A stretch of 64,000 nucleotides of DNA from Aeromicrobium massiliense JC14 (GCF_000312105.1 NZ_HE978637.1:124001-188000); one strand, 5' to 3'. Positions 44,967 to 53,304 are shown, counted from the first letter of the stretch. Made by a program: numbers and translations. The notes: generated by a model from the letters alone, not told the origin.

Positions 44967-46055
44967 GTGGCTCTCTCCATCGGCATCGTCGGACTCCCGA
45001 ACGCAGGCAAGTCGACGCTCTTCAACGCCCTGACCAAGAACGACGTCCTCGCGGCGAACTACCCGTTTGCAACGATCGAGCCGAACGTCGGCGTGGTCGG
45101 CGTGCCCGACTCGCGGCTGGAGAAGCTCGCCGAGATCTTCGGGTCGGAGAAGATCCTCCCCGCGACCGTGCAGTTCGTGGACATCGCCGGCATCGTCCGC
45201 GGCGCGTCCGAGGGCGAGGGCATGGGCAACGCGTTCCTCAGCCACATCCGCGAGTCGGACGCGATCTGCCAGGTGACCCGTGTCTTCCGCGACGAGGACG
45301 TCACGCACGTCGACGGCAAGGTCGACCCGGGCAGCGACATCGAGACGATCTCGACCGAGCTGATCCTCGCCGACCTGCAGACCGTCGAGAAGGCGCTGCC
45401 GCGACTCGAGAAGGACGCGCGCCGCGACAAGTCGCTCGCCGCCCAGCTCGCCGAGGTCGAGAAGGCCAAGGAGGCGCTCGAGGCGGGCACCGGCGTCTTC
45501 CAGGCCGGCCTGGACCTGGAGCTGCTGCGCGACCTGCACCTGCTGACCGGCAAGAAGCTGCTGTACGTCTTCAACTGCGACCTCGACGAGCTCGCCGACG
45601 AGGACCTCAAGGCCAAGATGCGCGAGATCGTCGCGCCGGCCGAGGCGATCTTCCTGGACGCCAAGAGCGAGGCCGAGCTGGCCGAGCTCGGCGACGACGA
45701 GGAGTCCCAGGAGCTGCGCACCCAGATGCTCGAGGAGATGGGCATCACCGAGCCCGGCCTGGACGCCCTCGCGCGCGTCGGCTTCGACACGCTCGGCCTG
45801 CAGACCTACCTGACGGCGGGCCCGAAGGAGGCGCGCGCCTGGACGATCAAGAAGGGCGCGACCGCTCCCGAGGCCGCCGGCGTCATCCACACCGACTTCC
45901 AGCGCGGCTTCATCAAGGCCGAGATCGTCTCGTACGACGACCTGGTGGAGGCCGGCACCATGGCCGCGGCGAAGTCCGCCGGCAAGGTGCGCATGGAGGG
46001 CAAGGACTACGTGATGGCCGACGGCGACGTCGTGGAGTTCCGGTTCAACGTGTGA
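44967..46055 (+). CDS. ychF: Redox-regulated ATPase/GTPase YchF (OLA1-type)
   Basis: 362 residues. The G1 motif is GLPNAGKSTLFN, then NYPFATIEPNVGVV and the G3 region VDIAGIVRGASEGEG. A coiled-coil insert and the C-terminal TGS domain (ending GDVVEFRFNV) follow. YchF binds ATP more than GTP and associates with the 50S or 70S ribosome. A TAGGCT hexamer (44953-44958) is 8 bases before the GTG at 44967. Confidence 0.95.
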   Translation: MALSIGIVGLPNAGKSTLFNALTKNDVLAANYPFATIEPNVGVVGVPDSRLEKLAEIFGSEKILPATVQFVDIAGIVRGASEGEGMGNAFLSHIRESDAICQVTRVFRDEDVTHVDGKVDPGSDIETISTELILADLQTVEKALPRLEKDARRDKSLAAQLAEVEKAKEALEAGTGVFQAGLDLELLRDLHLLTGKKLLYVFNCDLDELADEDLKAKMREIVAPAEAIFLDAKSEAELAELGDDEESQELRTQMLEEMGITEPGLDALARVGFDTLGLQTYLTAGPKEARAWTIKKGATAPEAAGVIHTDFQRGFIKAEIVSYDDLVEAGTMAAAKSAGKVRMEGKDYVMADGDVVEFRFNV

Positions 46056-46102
46056 GGTGGTTCCGTCGAGGAAGTGACGGACCTTCCGCCAATGCTCTGG
46101 AC

Positions 46103-46288
46103 ATGACGCAGGACCGACGACGCGAGCTCATCGAAGACATCATCGAAGGCCTCGTCCACGGGGAGGTCGGAGAATCTCTGCCGACGTTCGACATCCAGCG
46201 CGTCGACGATGGTTCGATCACGTTCGACCTGGGTGACCCGGACCGGATCTACGTCGTGACGGTCACGAGCTCCCTGCGGTCGGGATAG
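46103..46288 (+). CDS. Hypothetical 61-residue acidic protein
   Basis: From the ATG at 46103: RRRELIEDIIEGLVHGEV then a short beta-like region DIQRVDDGSITFDLGDPDR. An in-frame GTG at 46052 overlapping the ychF stop (GTGA) would give 78 residues (starting RWFRRGSDG), so the true start is open. Base composition is lower in GC than ychF. No family recognised. Confidence 0.5.
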   Translation: MTQDRRRELIEDIIEGLVHGEVGESLPTFDIQRVDDGSITFDLGDPDRIYVVTVTSSLRSG

Positions 46289-46412
46289 GTCCTTCCCGCT
46301 CGCTTGTTGGCTCGCGAGTTCCTGAGCGCTACCTCCTGAGCGAGGACCGCAGCGTCCGCACACTGTCCGCAACGCGGGGGCCGGACGCCGTCCGCGCACC
46401 TAGCCTTCGTCC

Positions 46413-46823
46413 ATGCAGGACTTTCTGCTCGTCGCCGGCCTGGTGCTCTTCCTGCTGGGACTGCTGACCGGCTTGGTCGTCCCCGCGCTGAAGAACCCGC
46501 GCATGGGAGTGGTCAGTCACCTCCAGGGGATGACGAACGGGCCGTTCCTCGTCGTCGTCGGGCTGCTGTGGCCGATGCTCGCGCTGTCGCGTGCGTGGGA
46601 GGTCGTCGCGGTCGTGCTGCTGGTCTACGGCACGTATGCGAACTGGCTCGGGACGCAGCTCGGCGCGCTGTGGGGTGCGGGCGGCCGGTTCGCCCCGCAC
46701 GCGACCGGCGACCATCGCGCGTCCGCCGGGCAGGAACGGGTCGTGGACGCGCTGCTCGTGACGCTCGCCCCGGCGATCATCGTCGCCACGGTGATCCTGA
46801 TCGTGGGTCTCCTGCTCAGTTGA
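46413..46823 (+). CDS. Four-span membrane protein resembling hydroxylaminobenzene mutase/styrene-oxide isomerase
   Basis: 136 residues with four hydrophobic segments. PRMGVVSHLQGMTNGPFLVV and YGTYANWLGTQLGALWGAGG recall the HabA/HabB and StyC heme-binding isomerase fold. A catalytic or heme-binding His-Tyr-Asn set would be expected there (SHLQG, YANW). TAGCCT (46401-46406) is 6 bases before the ATG. Its 3' end overlaps the convergent Arr gene by 8 bases. Family assignment is tentative. Confidence 0.55.
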   Translation: MQDFLLVAGLVLFLLGLLTGLVVPALKNPRMGVVSHLQGMTNGPFLVVVGLLWPMLALSRAWEVVAVVLLVYGTYANWLGTQLGALWGAGGRFAPHATGDHRASAGQERVVDALLVTLAPAIIVATVILIVGLLLS

Positions 46824-47232
46824 TGATCTCGGCCCGGGTCTGCCGCATGATCGCGAGCCGCTCGGCCCACGTCGCCAGGGCCTCGGGGGTCAGTCGCGTC
46901 CAGTCGGTGACCTCCTCGACGACGACCAGCGGGTCCGTCGTGCGGAAGGACCGGGTCGGGTTGCCGGGGAACTTCTTGTCGGTGACGTTCGGGTCGTCCT
47001 CGAACGGTCCGGTCGGCTCGACGACGTACACGTGCGGCTCGGCGTCGTCCGGCCCGAGCATGGCGGCGATCTCGGCGGCCAGGCCTGCTCCGTCGCGCAG
47101 CGCGGTGAAGTAGACGTGGTTCATGACCACCTCGGGCCGGTAGTTCGACGGCCGCCCGGCGGTCAGCCGGTCGCCCGGCTGAAGGAGCGCACGGGTGCCG
47201 TGGAAGAACGGACCGTCCGGCGTCCCGCTCAG
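46816..47232 (-). CDS. arr: Rifampin ADP-ribosyltransferase Arr, probable CTG start
   Basis: 138 residues if started at the CTG (47232). The Arr catalytic triad is visible: His in PFFHGTRALL, Tyr in NHVYFTAL, Asp in EPTGPFEDDPN, followed by KKFPGNPTRSFRT. Arr transfers ADP-ribose from NAD+ to rifamycins. No ATG, GTG or TTG gives the His-containing N-terminus; the first standard start (GTG 47130) would remove it. The CTG overlaps the DUF2277 stop (CTGA), so translation is probably coupled. Confidence 0.88.
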   Translation of the reverse strand: MSGTPDGPFFHGTRALLQPGDRLTAGRPSNYRPEVVMNHVYFTALRDGAGLAAEIAAMLGPDDAEPHVYVVEPTGPFEDDPNVTDKKFPGNPTRSFRTTDPLVVVEEVTDWTRLTPEALATWAERLAIMRQTRAEIIN

Positions 47233-47525
47233 ACGTCCGCCGTCCGGATGCGGACCTCGCGCTCCATCCGCTTCTCGTGCCGCGCGCGTCCCTTGATCGC
47301 CTCGAGCTCGCGGCTCTTCGGCGGTGCGTTCGTCACGAGCTCGTCGAGCATGCGACGGGTCGCCGCCGCGATCTCGTCGATGGCCCGCTCGAACGCCTCG
47401 GTGTTCGCCTTGGACGGCTTCGTGGAGCCGCTCACCTTCCGCACGAACTGCAGCGCCGCCTCGCGGACCTCGTCATCGGTGGTCGGCGGCTCGAAGTTGT
47501 GGAGCTGTCGGATGTTCCTGCACAT
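47229..47525 (-). CDS. DUF2277 family protein
   Basis: 98 residues. It starts MCRNIRQLHNFEPPTTDDEV and continues RKVSGSTKPSKAN, the DUF2277 signature. It is small, helical and of unknown function, often beside other small enzymes in actinomycetes. TACCGT (47532-47537) is 6 bases before the ATG. Its stop overlaps the start of arr (CTGA), which makes it the upstream partner in translation. Confidence 0.92.
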   Translation of the reverse strand: MCRNIRQLHNFEPPTTDDEVREAALQFVRKVSGSTKPSKANTEAFERAIDEIAAATRRMLDELVTNAPPKSRELEAIKGRARHEKRMEREVRIRTADV

Positions 47526-47669
47526 GGATCGACGGTAGTCCCGACTGGCCGCATCCGGACAGGTCCGAGCCGATTCCCGCCAGGCCCAGCGGGGTAGGAC
47601 GAACGCGTCGTACCCGTCGGTAGGGCGGCCGTGTCGCTAGCCTTCACGGACCGTCACGGAGGAGGAACC

Positions 47670-48095
47670 ATGCTGAAGAACATCGTCGTCGGAGTGGACG
47701 ACAGCGAGAGCGCCCTCAAGGCCGCTCAGCGGGCCGCCGAGCTCGCCGCCACCACCGGCGCCGTCCTGCACGTGGTCTCCGCGGTGGACGACCGCCGCCC
47801 GCTCCCGGACTCCACCGACGTGCCCGAGGGTGTCGGCACCACCCCGGGCGAGCAGGCCGAGGCCATCGCCGCCGGCGTCGCCAACGCGCTCAGCGACACC
47901 ACCACCCAGGTGCACGCCTCACCGCACCCGGGACGTCCCGGCGACGCGCTGGTCAGCGTGGCCAAGGAGGTCGACGCCGACCTCATCGTCGTCGGCAACC
48001 GCCGGGTCCAGGGCCTCGCCCGCGTGCTCGGCAGCGTCGCCACGGACGTCCTGCACCACGCTCCCTGCGACGTCTACATCGTCAAGACCGTCTGA
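47670..48095 (+). CDS. Universal stress protein (UspA family)
   Basis: 141 residues. NIVVGVDDSESALKAAQ opens it, and GNRRVQGLARVLGSVATD is the G-x2-G-x9-G(S/T) nucleotide-binding motif. It is a single-domain Usp that probably binds ATP and acts in stress survival or dormancy. The ATG at 47670 has GGAGG 5 bases upstream; the longer in-frame start at 47631 has none. TAGCCT at 47638-47643 is a probable promoter. Confidence 0.93.
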   Translation: MLKNIVVGVDDSESALKAAQRAAELAATTGAVLHVVSAVDDRRPLPDSTDVPEGVGTTPGEQAEAIAAGVANALSDTTTQVHASPHPGRPGDALVSVAKEVDADLIVVGNRRVQGLARVLGSVATDVLHHAPCDVYIVKTV

Positions 48096-48141
48096 CGCGT
48101 CGCACGCCGCAGGCGGGCCGCCCGTCTGGCAGCGTGGGGGC

Positions 48142-49041
48142 ATGAGCACGATCGACGAAGCCCTGGCCGTCGCGGCCGAGCACGGGCTCGAGCTGTCCGC
48201 CCACGACGCCACGGTCAACGAGGCCGGGCTCGACTACCGGGTCGTCATGGCGTCGGACGCCGACGGCGTCCGATGGGTGCTGCGACTGCCGCGACGCGAG
48301 GACGTCTCGGAGGGGATGGCCGACGAGGTGCGCATCCTCGACCTGGTGGCGCCGGTTCTGGCGGCCGACGGGATCGCGGTGCCCGACTGGCAGGTGCGGG
48401 CGCCGGAGCTAATCGCCTACCGCGCCCTGCCCGGCGCACCCGGCCTGACCCTTACGGACGCGAGTGAGGTGGTCTGGCACATGGACCCCGCCAGCCCCGA
48501 CTACGCCGAGCGTCTCGGACGTCTGCTCGCGCGCCTGCACTCGATCGGCGCGGAGGAGGCCCGCTCGGCCGGGGTCGAGGTGCGCACGCCCGCGGAGGTC
48601 CGCCAGGCCTGGCTCGACGACGTCAGCCGTGTGCGCGAGGCGTTCACGGTGGCGCCGTCCCTCTCCGACGCGTGGCAGGCCTGGCTGGACGACGACGCGT
48701 GCTGGCCCGAGCGGACGGTGATGACGCACGGCGAGATCTACCCGGCGCACGTCCTGCTCGCCGACGACGGCACGTTCACGGGCGTTCTCGACTGGACGAC
48801 GGCGCGGGTGGACGACCCGGCGCGCGACCTGTCCGCCCAGTACGGAGCCGGCGGCGAGGAGATGCTGCAGCTGACCCTGCGTGCGTACGAGCAGGCCGGC
48901 GGGCACGTCCATCCCGGGCTGGCGGCGCAGGCACAGCACCTGTGGGACGCCTCGCCCATCGGCTACGGCCTGTACGCGCTGACGACCGGTGCGGATGCCG
49001 ACCTGGCGACCGCCGCGGCCCTGCTCGACCCCCAGGAATGA
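48142..49041 (+). CDS. mph: Macrolide 2'-phosphotransferase-like (Mph/APH family)
   Basis: 299 residues. The N-terminal lobe (NEAGLDYRVVMASDADGVRW then VLRLPRR) matches Mph(A)-type enzymes, and WQAWLDDDACWPERTVMTHG precedes the catalytic loop. The Brenner-type loop is HGEIYPAHVLL; Mph(A) has Asp where this has Glu, as I recall it. The magnesium motif DWTTARVDDPARD follows. It would phosphorylate the 2'-OH of macrolide desosamine, but the Glu could mean a different substrate. An ATGA overlap couples the next gene. Confidence 0.8.
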   Translation: MSTIDEALAVAAEHGLELSAHDATVNEAGLDYRVVMASDADGVRWVLRLPRREDVSEGMADEVRILDLVAPVLAADGIAVPDWQVRAPELIAYRALPGAPGLTLTDASEVVWHMDPASPDYAERLGRLLARLHSIGAEEARSAGVEVRTPAEVRQAWLDDVSRVREAFTVAPSLSDAWQAWLDDDACWPERTVMTHGEIYPAHVLLADDGTFTGVLDWTTARVDDPARDLSAQYGAGGEEMLQLTLRAYEQAGGHVHPGLAAQAQHLWDASPIGYGLYALTTGADADLATAAALLDPQE

Positions 49042-49487
49042 GCGGAGCGGCGCGTCTGGACGCGTTCGAGGACGAGCTGCGGAGTCGGCTCGACGGTCTT
49101 GCGACCGTGACGCGCGAGCACGTCCACAACTATCCGAAGCCTGACCTGTACGACGTCGTCGTGACGATCGAGCCGGTCAATCCGGCGAGCGCCCCGATCT
49201 CGTGGATCGCGTCCGACGTGGACGTCGTCCTGTCCGTCGGCCGCGGGAACTGGCCGCGGTGGGAGCTCGCTCTCGACGATCTGGGCTTCGACGAGCTCGA
49301 CAACCTCGTGAAGGCTGCCATCGACGGTCGGGTGCGCGAGACGTTCGGCTGGCACCGGTCGTTCGTCGAGGTGCTGCACGAGGACGGTCAGGTCGAACGC
49401 TCGACCGGCGGCGGCCTGCTGGGCCTGGTGCCCTTGCCCGGCTGGAAGTGGTGGGGGCGGCACGTCCGGTACGAGCCGTACGCCTGA
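49038..49487 (+). CDS. Hypothetical protein coupled to mph
   Basis: 149 residues, starting from an ATG overlapping the mph stop. It looks like a single alpha/beta domain: REHVHNYPKPDLYDVVVTIE, then VDVVLSVGRGNWPRWELALD and a final tryptophan-rich segment PGWKWWGRHVRY. I do not recognise a family. The tight coupling suggests co-expression with the phosphotransferase, not a shared reaction. Confidence 0.6.
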   Translation: MSGAARLDAFEDELRSRLDGLATVTREHVHNYPKPDLYDVVVTIEPVNPASAPISWIASDVDVVLSVGRGNWPRWELALDDLGFDELDNLVKAAIDGRVRETFGWHRSFVEVLHEDGQVERSTGGGLLGLVPLPGWKWWGRHVRYEPYA

Positions 49488-49576
49488 ACGGGGGAGCGGC
49501 GGCGCGGTCGCGTCCTTGCCGCTGCACCGGGGCGGCTGCCAGGCTCCGGAGCACCATCGACGGGACGAGGTTCTGC

Positions 49577-49990
49577 ATGCAGGTGACACAGGTGGGGGCG
49601 GCCTTCGCGGTCGAGGATCCAGCGGCCGCCGGGAGCTGGTTCGCCCAGCACCTCGGGTTCGGTGTGCTGGTGGACCTCGGCTGGTTCGTGAGCACGCAGC
49701 ACCCGGACCAGCCGGACCTGCGGATCGACTTCGTCAGCGCCGACCACGAGACCTGGGTCGAGCGCACGCCGGGCGTCCGCGGCTCGATGATCGCGCTCGT
49801 GATCGGCGACGTCGACGAGCAGCACGGGCGACTCGTGGCCGCCGGTGTCCCGATCCTGAAGCCGCTGGTGACCGAGCCGTGGGGGCAGCGCCGCTTCCAG
49901 GTGCTCGCTCCGGGAGGGCTCGTCGTCGAGCTCGTGCAGCCGGTCGAGCCAGACTCCGCCTGGATGGAGTCCCAGGGCCTCGGGACCTGA
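49577..49990 (+). CDS. VOC/glyoxalase family protein
   Basis: 137 residues from the ATG 49577. VGAAFAVEDPAAAGSWFAQH and the repeated beta-alpha-beta-beta unit with LVVELVQPVEPD match vicinal oxygen chelate proteins. A possible earlier start cannot be excluded. Members include glyoxalases and drug-binding proteins. The metal ligands are incomplete, so it may be a binding protein. Confidence 0.72.
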   Translation: MQVTQVGAAFAVEDPAAAGSWFAQHLGFGVLVDLGWFVSTQHPDQPDLRIDFVSADHETWVERTPGVRGSMIALVIGDVDEQHGRLVAAGVPILKPLVTEPWGQRRFQVLAPGGLVVELVQPVEPDSAWMESQGLGT

Positions 49991-50021
49991 GCTTCCCCAC
50001 GGCGAACCGCCCGGCGGCCGG

Positions 50022-50474
50022 CTAGCGCTCGGCGTCCATCAGGCGCCAGGTGAGGGCCGGGATCACCACGGCGGCGGCGACGAGGTGCAGGCCGACGAGG
50101 GTGAGGATCGTGGCGATGTCCGCGCCCGACAGCGTCGCGGGCACCAGCGAGACCAGTGTCAGCACGACCGTCGTGCGCAGGAACCAGGTGGACGGTCGTG
50201 CGCTCCATCGGCGCAGCGCGACGGCCAGGACGACGCCGAGCAGCGACGCGAACGCGGTGACCACCGCGAACCCCGACAGCGGGATCTTCTCCTCGCCGTC
50301 AGGCACCTCGAAGTCGACGCCGGCCGCGCGGGCGAGGGCCGCGATCGCGGTCGTCAGCACCACCGCGCCGAGGGTGGCGAGCAGGCCGGTGACGACGAGC
50401 TCCCGCTGCGGATGCCGGTGGTCGTGCCCGGGTGTCTCGCCGGTGGTGAGGGTGGGTCCGTCGATGCTGTTCAT
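50022..50474 (-). CDS. DUF6069-like membrane protein
   Basis: 150 residues. A histidine-rich N-terminus (PGHDHRHPQREL) is followed by four hydrophobic segments (about 26-50, 68-86, 95-115, 120-145) with RRWSARPSTWFLRTTVVLTL between. The ATG at 50474 has GGAGG at 6 bases. The family name is tentative and the function unknown. About 100 bases separate it from the SRPBCC gene, with no clear terminator. Confidence 0.65.
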   Translation of the reverse strand: MNSIDGPTLTTGETPGHDHRHPQRELVVTGLLATLGAVVLTTAIAALARAAGVDFEVPDGEEKIPLSGFAVVTAFASLLGVVLAVALRRWSARPSTWFLRTTVVLTLVSLVPATLSGADIATILTLVGLHLVAAAVVIPALTWRLMDAER

Positions 50475-50574
50475 GTCGTGCCTCCATCTTTCGCGGTTCG
50501 CGCAGGGGCGGTGGCGTCGGGCCAGCGTCGTGGTCGGTGATCGCCGTGGCATCCGCAGGGGACGCCGCGATCCC

Positions 50575-51369
50575 TCAGTCTGCGTCAGGCAGGGTGTCGA
50601 GCCAGTCCTGCCAGGCCGGCTCCTCGCGCTTCGCGTAGTCGGCGGCGTCGGCGCCGAACAGGTAGGCGCGGACGCCGACGGTGGCCTTGTCGTCGTCCCA
50701 CGGGAAGGTGAAGAAGCTGAGCATCCCGGGCACGGGGTCGGTGACCCGGACCAGCGTCTGCCGCTCGCCAATGCGCTCGACGACGCCCGTGGAGCCGCGG
50801 ACGTCCACGGTCTCGCCGACGTCCGTGAGCCCGAGCCGCTCGTGCAGCGTCGCCCACAGCGTCTTCGGGTCGCCGGGGTGCGTCGAGCTGATCTCGAGCG
50901 GCGTCGCCTGCTGGCCGGGGAAGTGCGACAGGTACAGGCGCAGGTTGTCGAACCACGGGCGCCAGCTGATGTCCATGTCCTCCCACCACTCGGACTCCCA
51001 GTCGGCGCCGGTGCCGTACCCGCTGGTGGTGACGCGGACGACGCACGTGCCGCCGGACGTGGCCTCGACGAGGTACTCCGACGTCATCGGGCTGAGCTCG
51101 TCCGGCTCCTTGCCCATGAGGGCGGCCCAGTCCTCCTGGTACTCGAGCCGGCGCGGCGGCTCCCAGGCGGTGACCTCGCCGTCCGAGCCCATGTCGGGGC
51201 CCATGGAGATGTGCAGCGAGCCGCCGACGCGCTCGTCGATCTGGGTCGGGAGGAACCAGGCGGTCATGCCCTTGCCGGTGGCGATCGCCTCCCAGACCTG
51301 CTCGGGCGTGCCGGGCACCTCGACGCTGAACTGCAGGCGGTACGGGACGTTCGGGGTGGTGGTGCTCAT
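50575..51369 (-). CDS. SRPBCC/AHSA1-like domain protein coupled to an ArsR regulator
   Basis: 264 residues. YRLQFSVEVPGTPEQVWEAI starts an Aha1/START-like hydrophobic-ligand domain; GGSLHISMGPDMGSDGEVTA lies in the core. A second, less conserved half follows with DDDKATVGVRAYLFG. Such proteins are commonly encoded with ArsR-type regulators. The ligand is unknown. It starts at an ATG overlapping the arsR stop (ATGA). Confidence 0.78.
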   Translation of the reverse strand: MSTTTPNVPYRLQFSVEVPGTPEQVWEAIATGKGMTAWFLPTQIDERVGGSLHISMGPDMGSDGEVTAWEPPRRLEYQEDWAALMGKEPDELSPMTSEYLVEATSGGTCVVRVTTSGYGTGADWESEWWEDMDISWRPWFDNLRLYLSHFPGQQATPLEISSTHPGDPKTLWATLHERLGLTDVGETVDVRGSTGVVERIGERQTLVRVTDPVPGMLSFFTFPWDDDKATVGVRAYLFGADAADYAKREEPAWQDWLDTLPDAD

Positions 51370-51944
51370 CTCTTCTCCTCGGGTAGTGGGTGGGAGGCGA
51401 CGACCAACCGGTGCGGACGTCCGTCGTCGTGGTGGTACTTGGCGGTCAGGTCGATCACCGCGGCGGTGAGCTCGTCGGCGAACGCGGCGCGGTCCTCGGC
51501 GGAGCGGAACCCGACGCGGGTGTCGATGGTCAGGGTGGGAAGGCGCTTCCCGGACGATCCGGCTCGGCGGGCGAGCGCGCCGACCTCGCGCACGACGCGT
51601 CCGGCCAGGGCGACGAGGTAGCCGGCGGACTGCTGGTCGGCGTTGGCGTCGGGGTCGGCGGCGGACGCGCTGACGACGGCGGGGGAGACGACGTATGTGG
51701 CGGCGGACGCCTGCAGGACCCGCTCGGTGATGCCGCCGTGGCGCCGCTCCTCGGCGAGCGTGACCAGGCCGCGCGCCTCGAGCGCCTTGAGGTGGTAGTT
51801 GACCTTCTGCCGGGCCAGGCCGACCCGGCTGGCGAGCTCGGCGGCGGAGGCGGGCGTGGCCAGCTCGCCCAGCAGCCGGGCCCGGATGGGCTCCAGCGCG
51901 GCGGCGGCCGTGCCCGCGTCCTCGATGACTTCGACGTCCTGCAT
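51366..51944 (-). CDS. ArsR-family HTH transcriptional regulator
   Basis: 192 residues from the ATG 51944. The winged helix has PASAAELASRVGLARQKVNY and HLKALEARGLVTLAEERRHG. It lacks an obvious cysteine metal site, so it probably senses something else. It is coupled to the SRPBCC gene. An upstream TTG (51980) would start within its palindromic operator, which is unlikely. Confidence 0.83.
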   Translation of the reverse strand: MQDVEVIEDAGTAAAALEPIRARLLGELATPASAAELASRVGLARQKVNYHLKALEARGLVTLAEERRHGGITERVLQASAATYVVSPAVVSASAADPDANADQQSAGYLVALAGRVVREVGALARRAGSSGKRLPTLTIDTRVGFRSAEDRAAFADELTAAVIDLTAKYHHDDGRPHRLVVASHPLPEEKR

Positions 51945-51959
51945 GGCCTCAGCCTGCGC

Positions 51960-51981
51960 CTTGACAAGAAAACTTGTCAAG
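51960..51981. promoter_or_regulatory. Palindromic operator CTTGACAAG-N4-CTTGTCAAG
   Basis: Two exact 9-base inverted arms (51960-51968 and 51973-51981) are separated by 4 A/T bases. It begins 16 bases upstream of the arsR ATG and contains TTGACA in both directions, overlapping a -35. It is the obvious autoregulation site, perhaps also affecting the divergent DUF2231 gene. Confidence 0.72.
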
Positions 51982-52053
51982 GGTGTCCGCGAGCGCCTGC
52001 GGAGGCCCGCAAACGTCCGGGCCGGCGGGCATGAACAGGCTTACGCTGACGAG

Positions 52054-52578
52054 GTGTCCACGACGTCCTTGGCGCGGCGTGCGGCCCGGACGGTGGGCGA
52101 GAGCCCGGCTGCGGGCCGGGTCGCGGACGCGCAGGAGGCGCTCTACCGGCCAGTGCTCGCGTGGTTGGGTCACAGCCCCTTCCACACGGACGTGCTCGGC
52201 CACTCGATCCATCCGATGCTCACCGACGTCACCCTGGGGTGCTGGCTCAGCGCGTCGATCCTCGATGCGAGCCGGGGGAGGAGCGCTCGGGGAAGCGCGA
52301 CGGTGCTGGTCGCCAGCGGCCTGGTCGCGTCGGTGCCCACCGCGTTCGCGGGAGCTGCGGACTGGGCGGGGATGTCGGGCAGCGATCGCCGCATCGGCGC
52401 GATCCACTCGCTGGGCACCGACGTCGCGACGTTCCTGTTCCTCGGCTCCCTCGTCGCGCGCCTGCGAGGCCGGGACTCCACGGGGATGAGGCTGGCGATC
52501 GCGGGCAACCTCGTCCTGGTCGGCGCCGGCTTCCTCGGTGGGCACCTGGCGCTCAGCCGCGGCACCGCGAAGCGGTAG
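52054..52578 (+). CDS. DUF2231 membrane protein
   Basis: 174 residues. HSPFHTDVLGHSIHPMLTDV and the SGSDRRIGAIHSLGTDVATF helix region belong to the DUF2231 family of 4-helix membrane proteins whose histidines may bind heme or metal. The GTG at 52054 is set by TACGCT (52042-52047), 6 bases upstream. It is divergent from arsR. Confidence 0.82.
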   Translation: MSTTSLARRAARTVGESPAAGRVADAQEALYRPVLAWLGHSPFHTDVLGHSIHPMLTDVTLGCWLSASILDASRGRSARGSATVLVASGLVASVPTAFAGAADWAGMSGSDRRIGAIHSLGTDVATFLFLGSLVARLRGRDSTGMRLAIAGNLVLVGAGFLGGHLALSRGTAKR

Positions 52579-52647
52579 TGCTGGGTGGCCGGGCGTCAGC
52601 CGTCCGTCCGGAGGCGGACCGGCGCTCGTCGGCGTAGCGTGCCGGGC

Positions 52648-52860
52648 ATGACGAGCGACGCTGACGCCCAGGTGGAATGGCCGACCCACTGCCCCGAGTG
52701 CGGCACCGAGCTGCAGTCGGAGGTACTGGAGTCGGTCGTGACGAACGACTGGAACGAGGGCTCGCCGATGCCCGTCCTGGCGGTCGACGTCTGCCCGAAC
52801 CCGGACTGCCCGGCGAAGACCGTCGGTCCGGGTGGCGGTGCTGAGGGCGTCGAGCTCTGA
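52648..52860 (+). CDS. Small zinc-ribbon-like protein
   Basis: 70 residues with CPECGTELQSEV at the N-terminal side and CPNPDC later, a CxxC plus CxxxxC pair that probably binds zinc. TAGCGT (52635-52640) is 7 bases before the ATG. No wider family recognised. It converges with the VOC gene. Confidence 0.65.
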   Translation: MTSDADAQVEWPTHCPECGTELQSEVLESVVTNDWNEGSPMPVLAVDVCPNPDCPAKTVGPGGGAEGVEL

Positions 52861-52863
52861 GCC

Positions 52864-53304
52864 TCAGCCGATCCGCTCGGCGAGCGAGGCGATGATGCCC
52901 TCGGGGCCGCGGACGTAGGCCATGAGCCAGACGTCCTCGTAGCGTCCGATGCCACCGACGAGCCCGAACCCGTCGGCGGCGAGGCGCTCGACCGTCCCCT
53001 CGAGGTCGTCGATCTCGAAGCAGACGTTGCGCAGGCCGAGCTCGGTCGCCATCGCGGTGGGGGAGCCGGGCTGGTGGTCAGGACGTACGAACGTCGACAG
53101 CTCGAGCGCGGTCTCGCCGCCGGGCGGACGCAGCATGACGATCTCGGTGCGCGCGTCCGGGATGCCGATGACGGTGTCGAGGAACTCGCCCTCCACGAAC
53201 GTCCGGCCCTCCGCCTCCAGCCCGAGCTTCTCGAAGAAGGCGAGGGCGGCGTCGAGGTCGGCGACGGTGATGCCCACGTGGTCGAACCGGCGGATCGGAG
53301 TCAT
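52864..53304 (-). CDS. VOC family protein (methylmalonyl-CoA epimerase/glyoxalase-like)
   Basis: 146 residues. RRFDHVGITVADLDAALAFF and FEKLGLEAEGRTF are the first metal-ligand half; RNVCFEIDDLEGTVERL starts the second. Histidine and glutamate positions fit a two-repeat glyoxalase fold. The reaction is not identifiable. It converges with the zinc-ribbon gene with a 3-base gap. Confidence 0.82.
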   Translation of the reverse strand: MTPIRRFDHVGITVADLDAALAFFEKLGLEAEGRTFVEGEFLDTVIGIPDARTEIVMLRPPGGETALELSTFVRPDHQPGSPTAMATELGLRNVCFEIDDLEGTVERLAADGFGLVGGIGRYEDVWLMAYVRGPEGIIASLAERIG

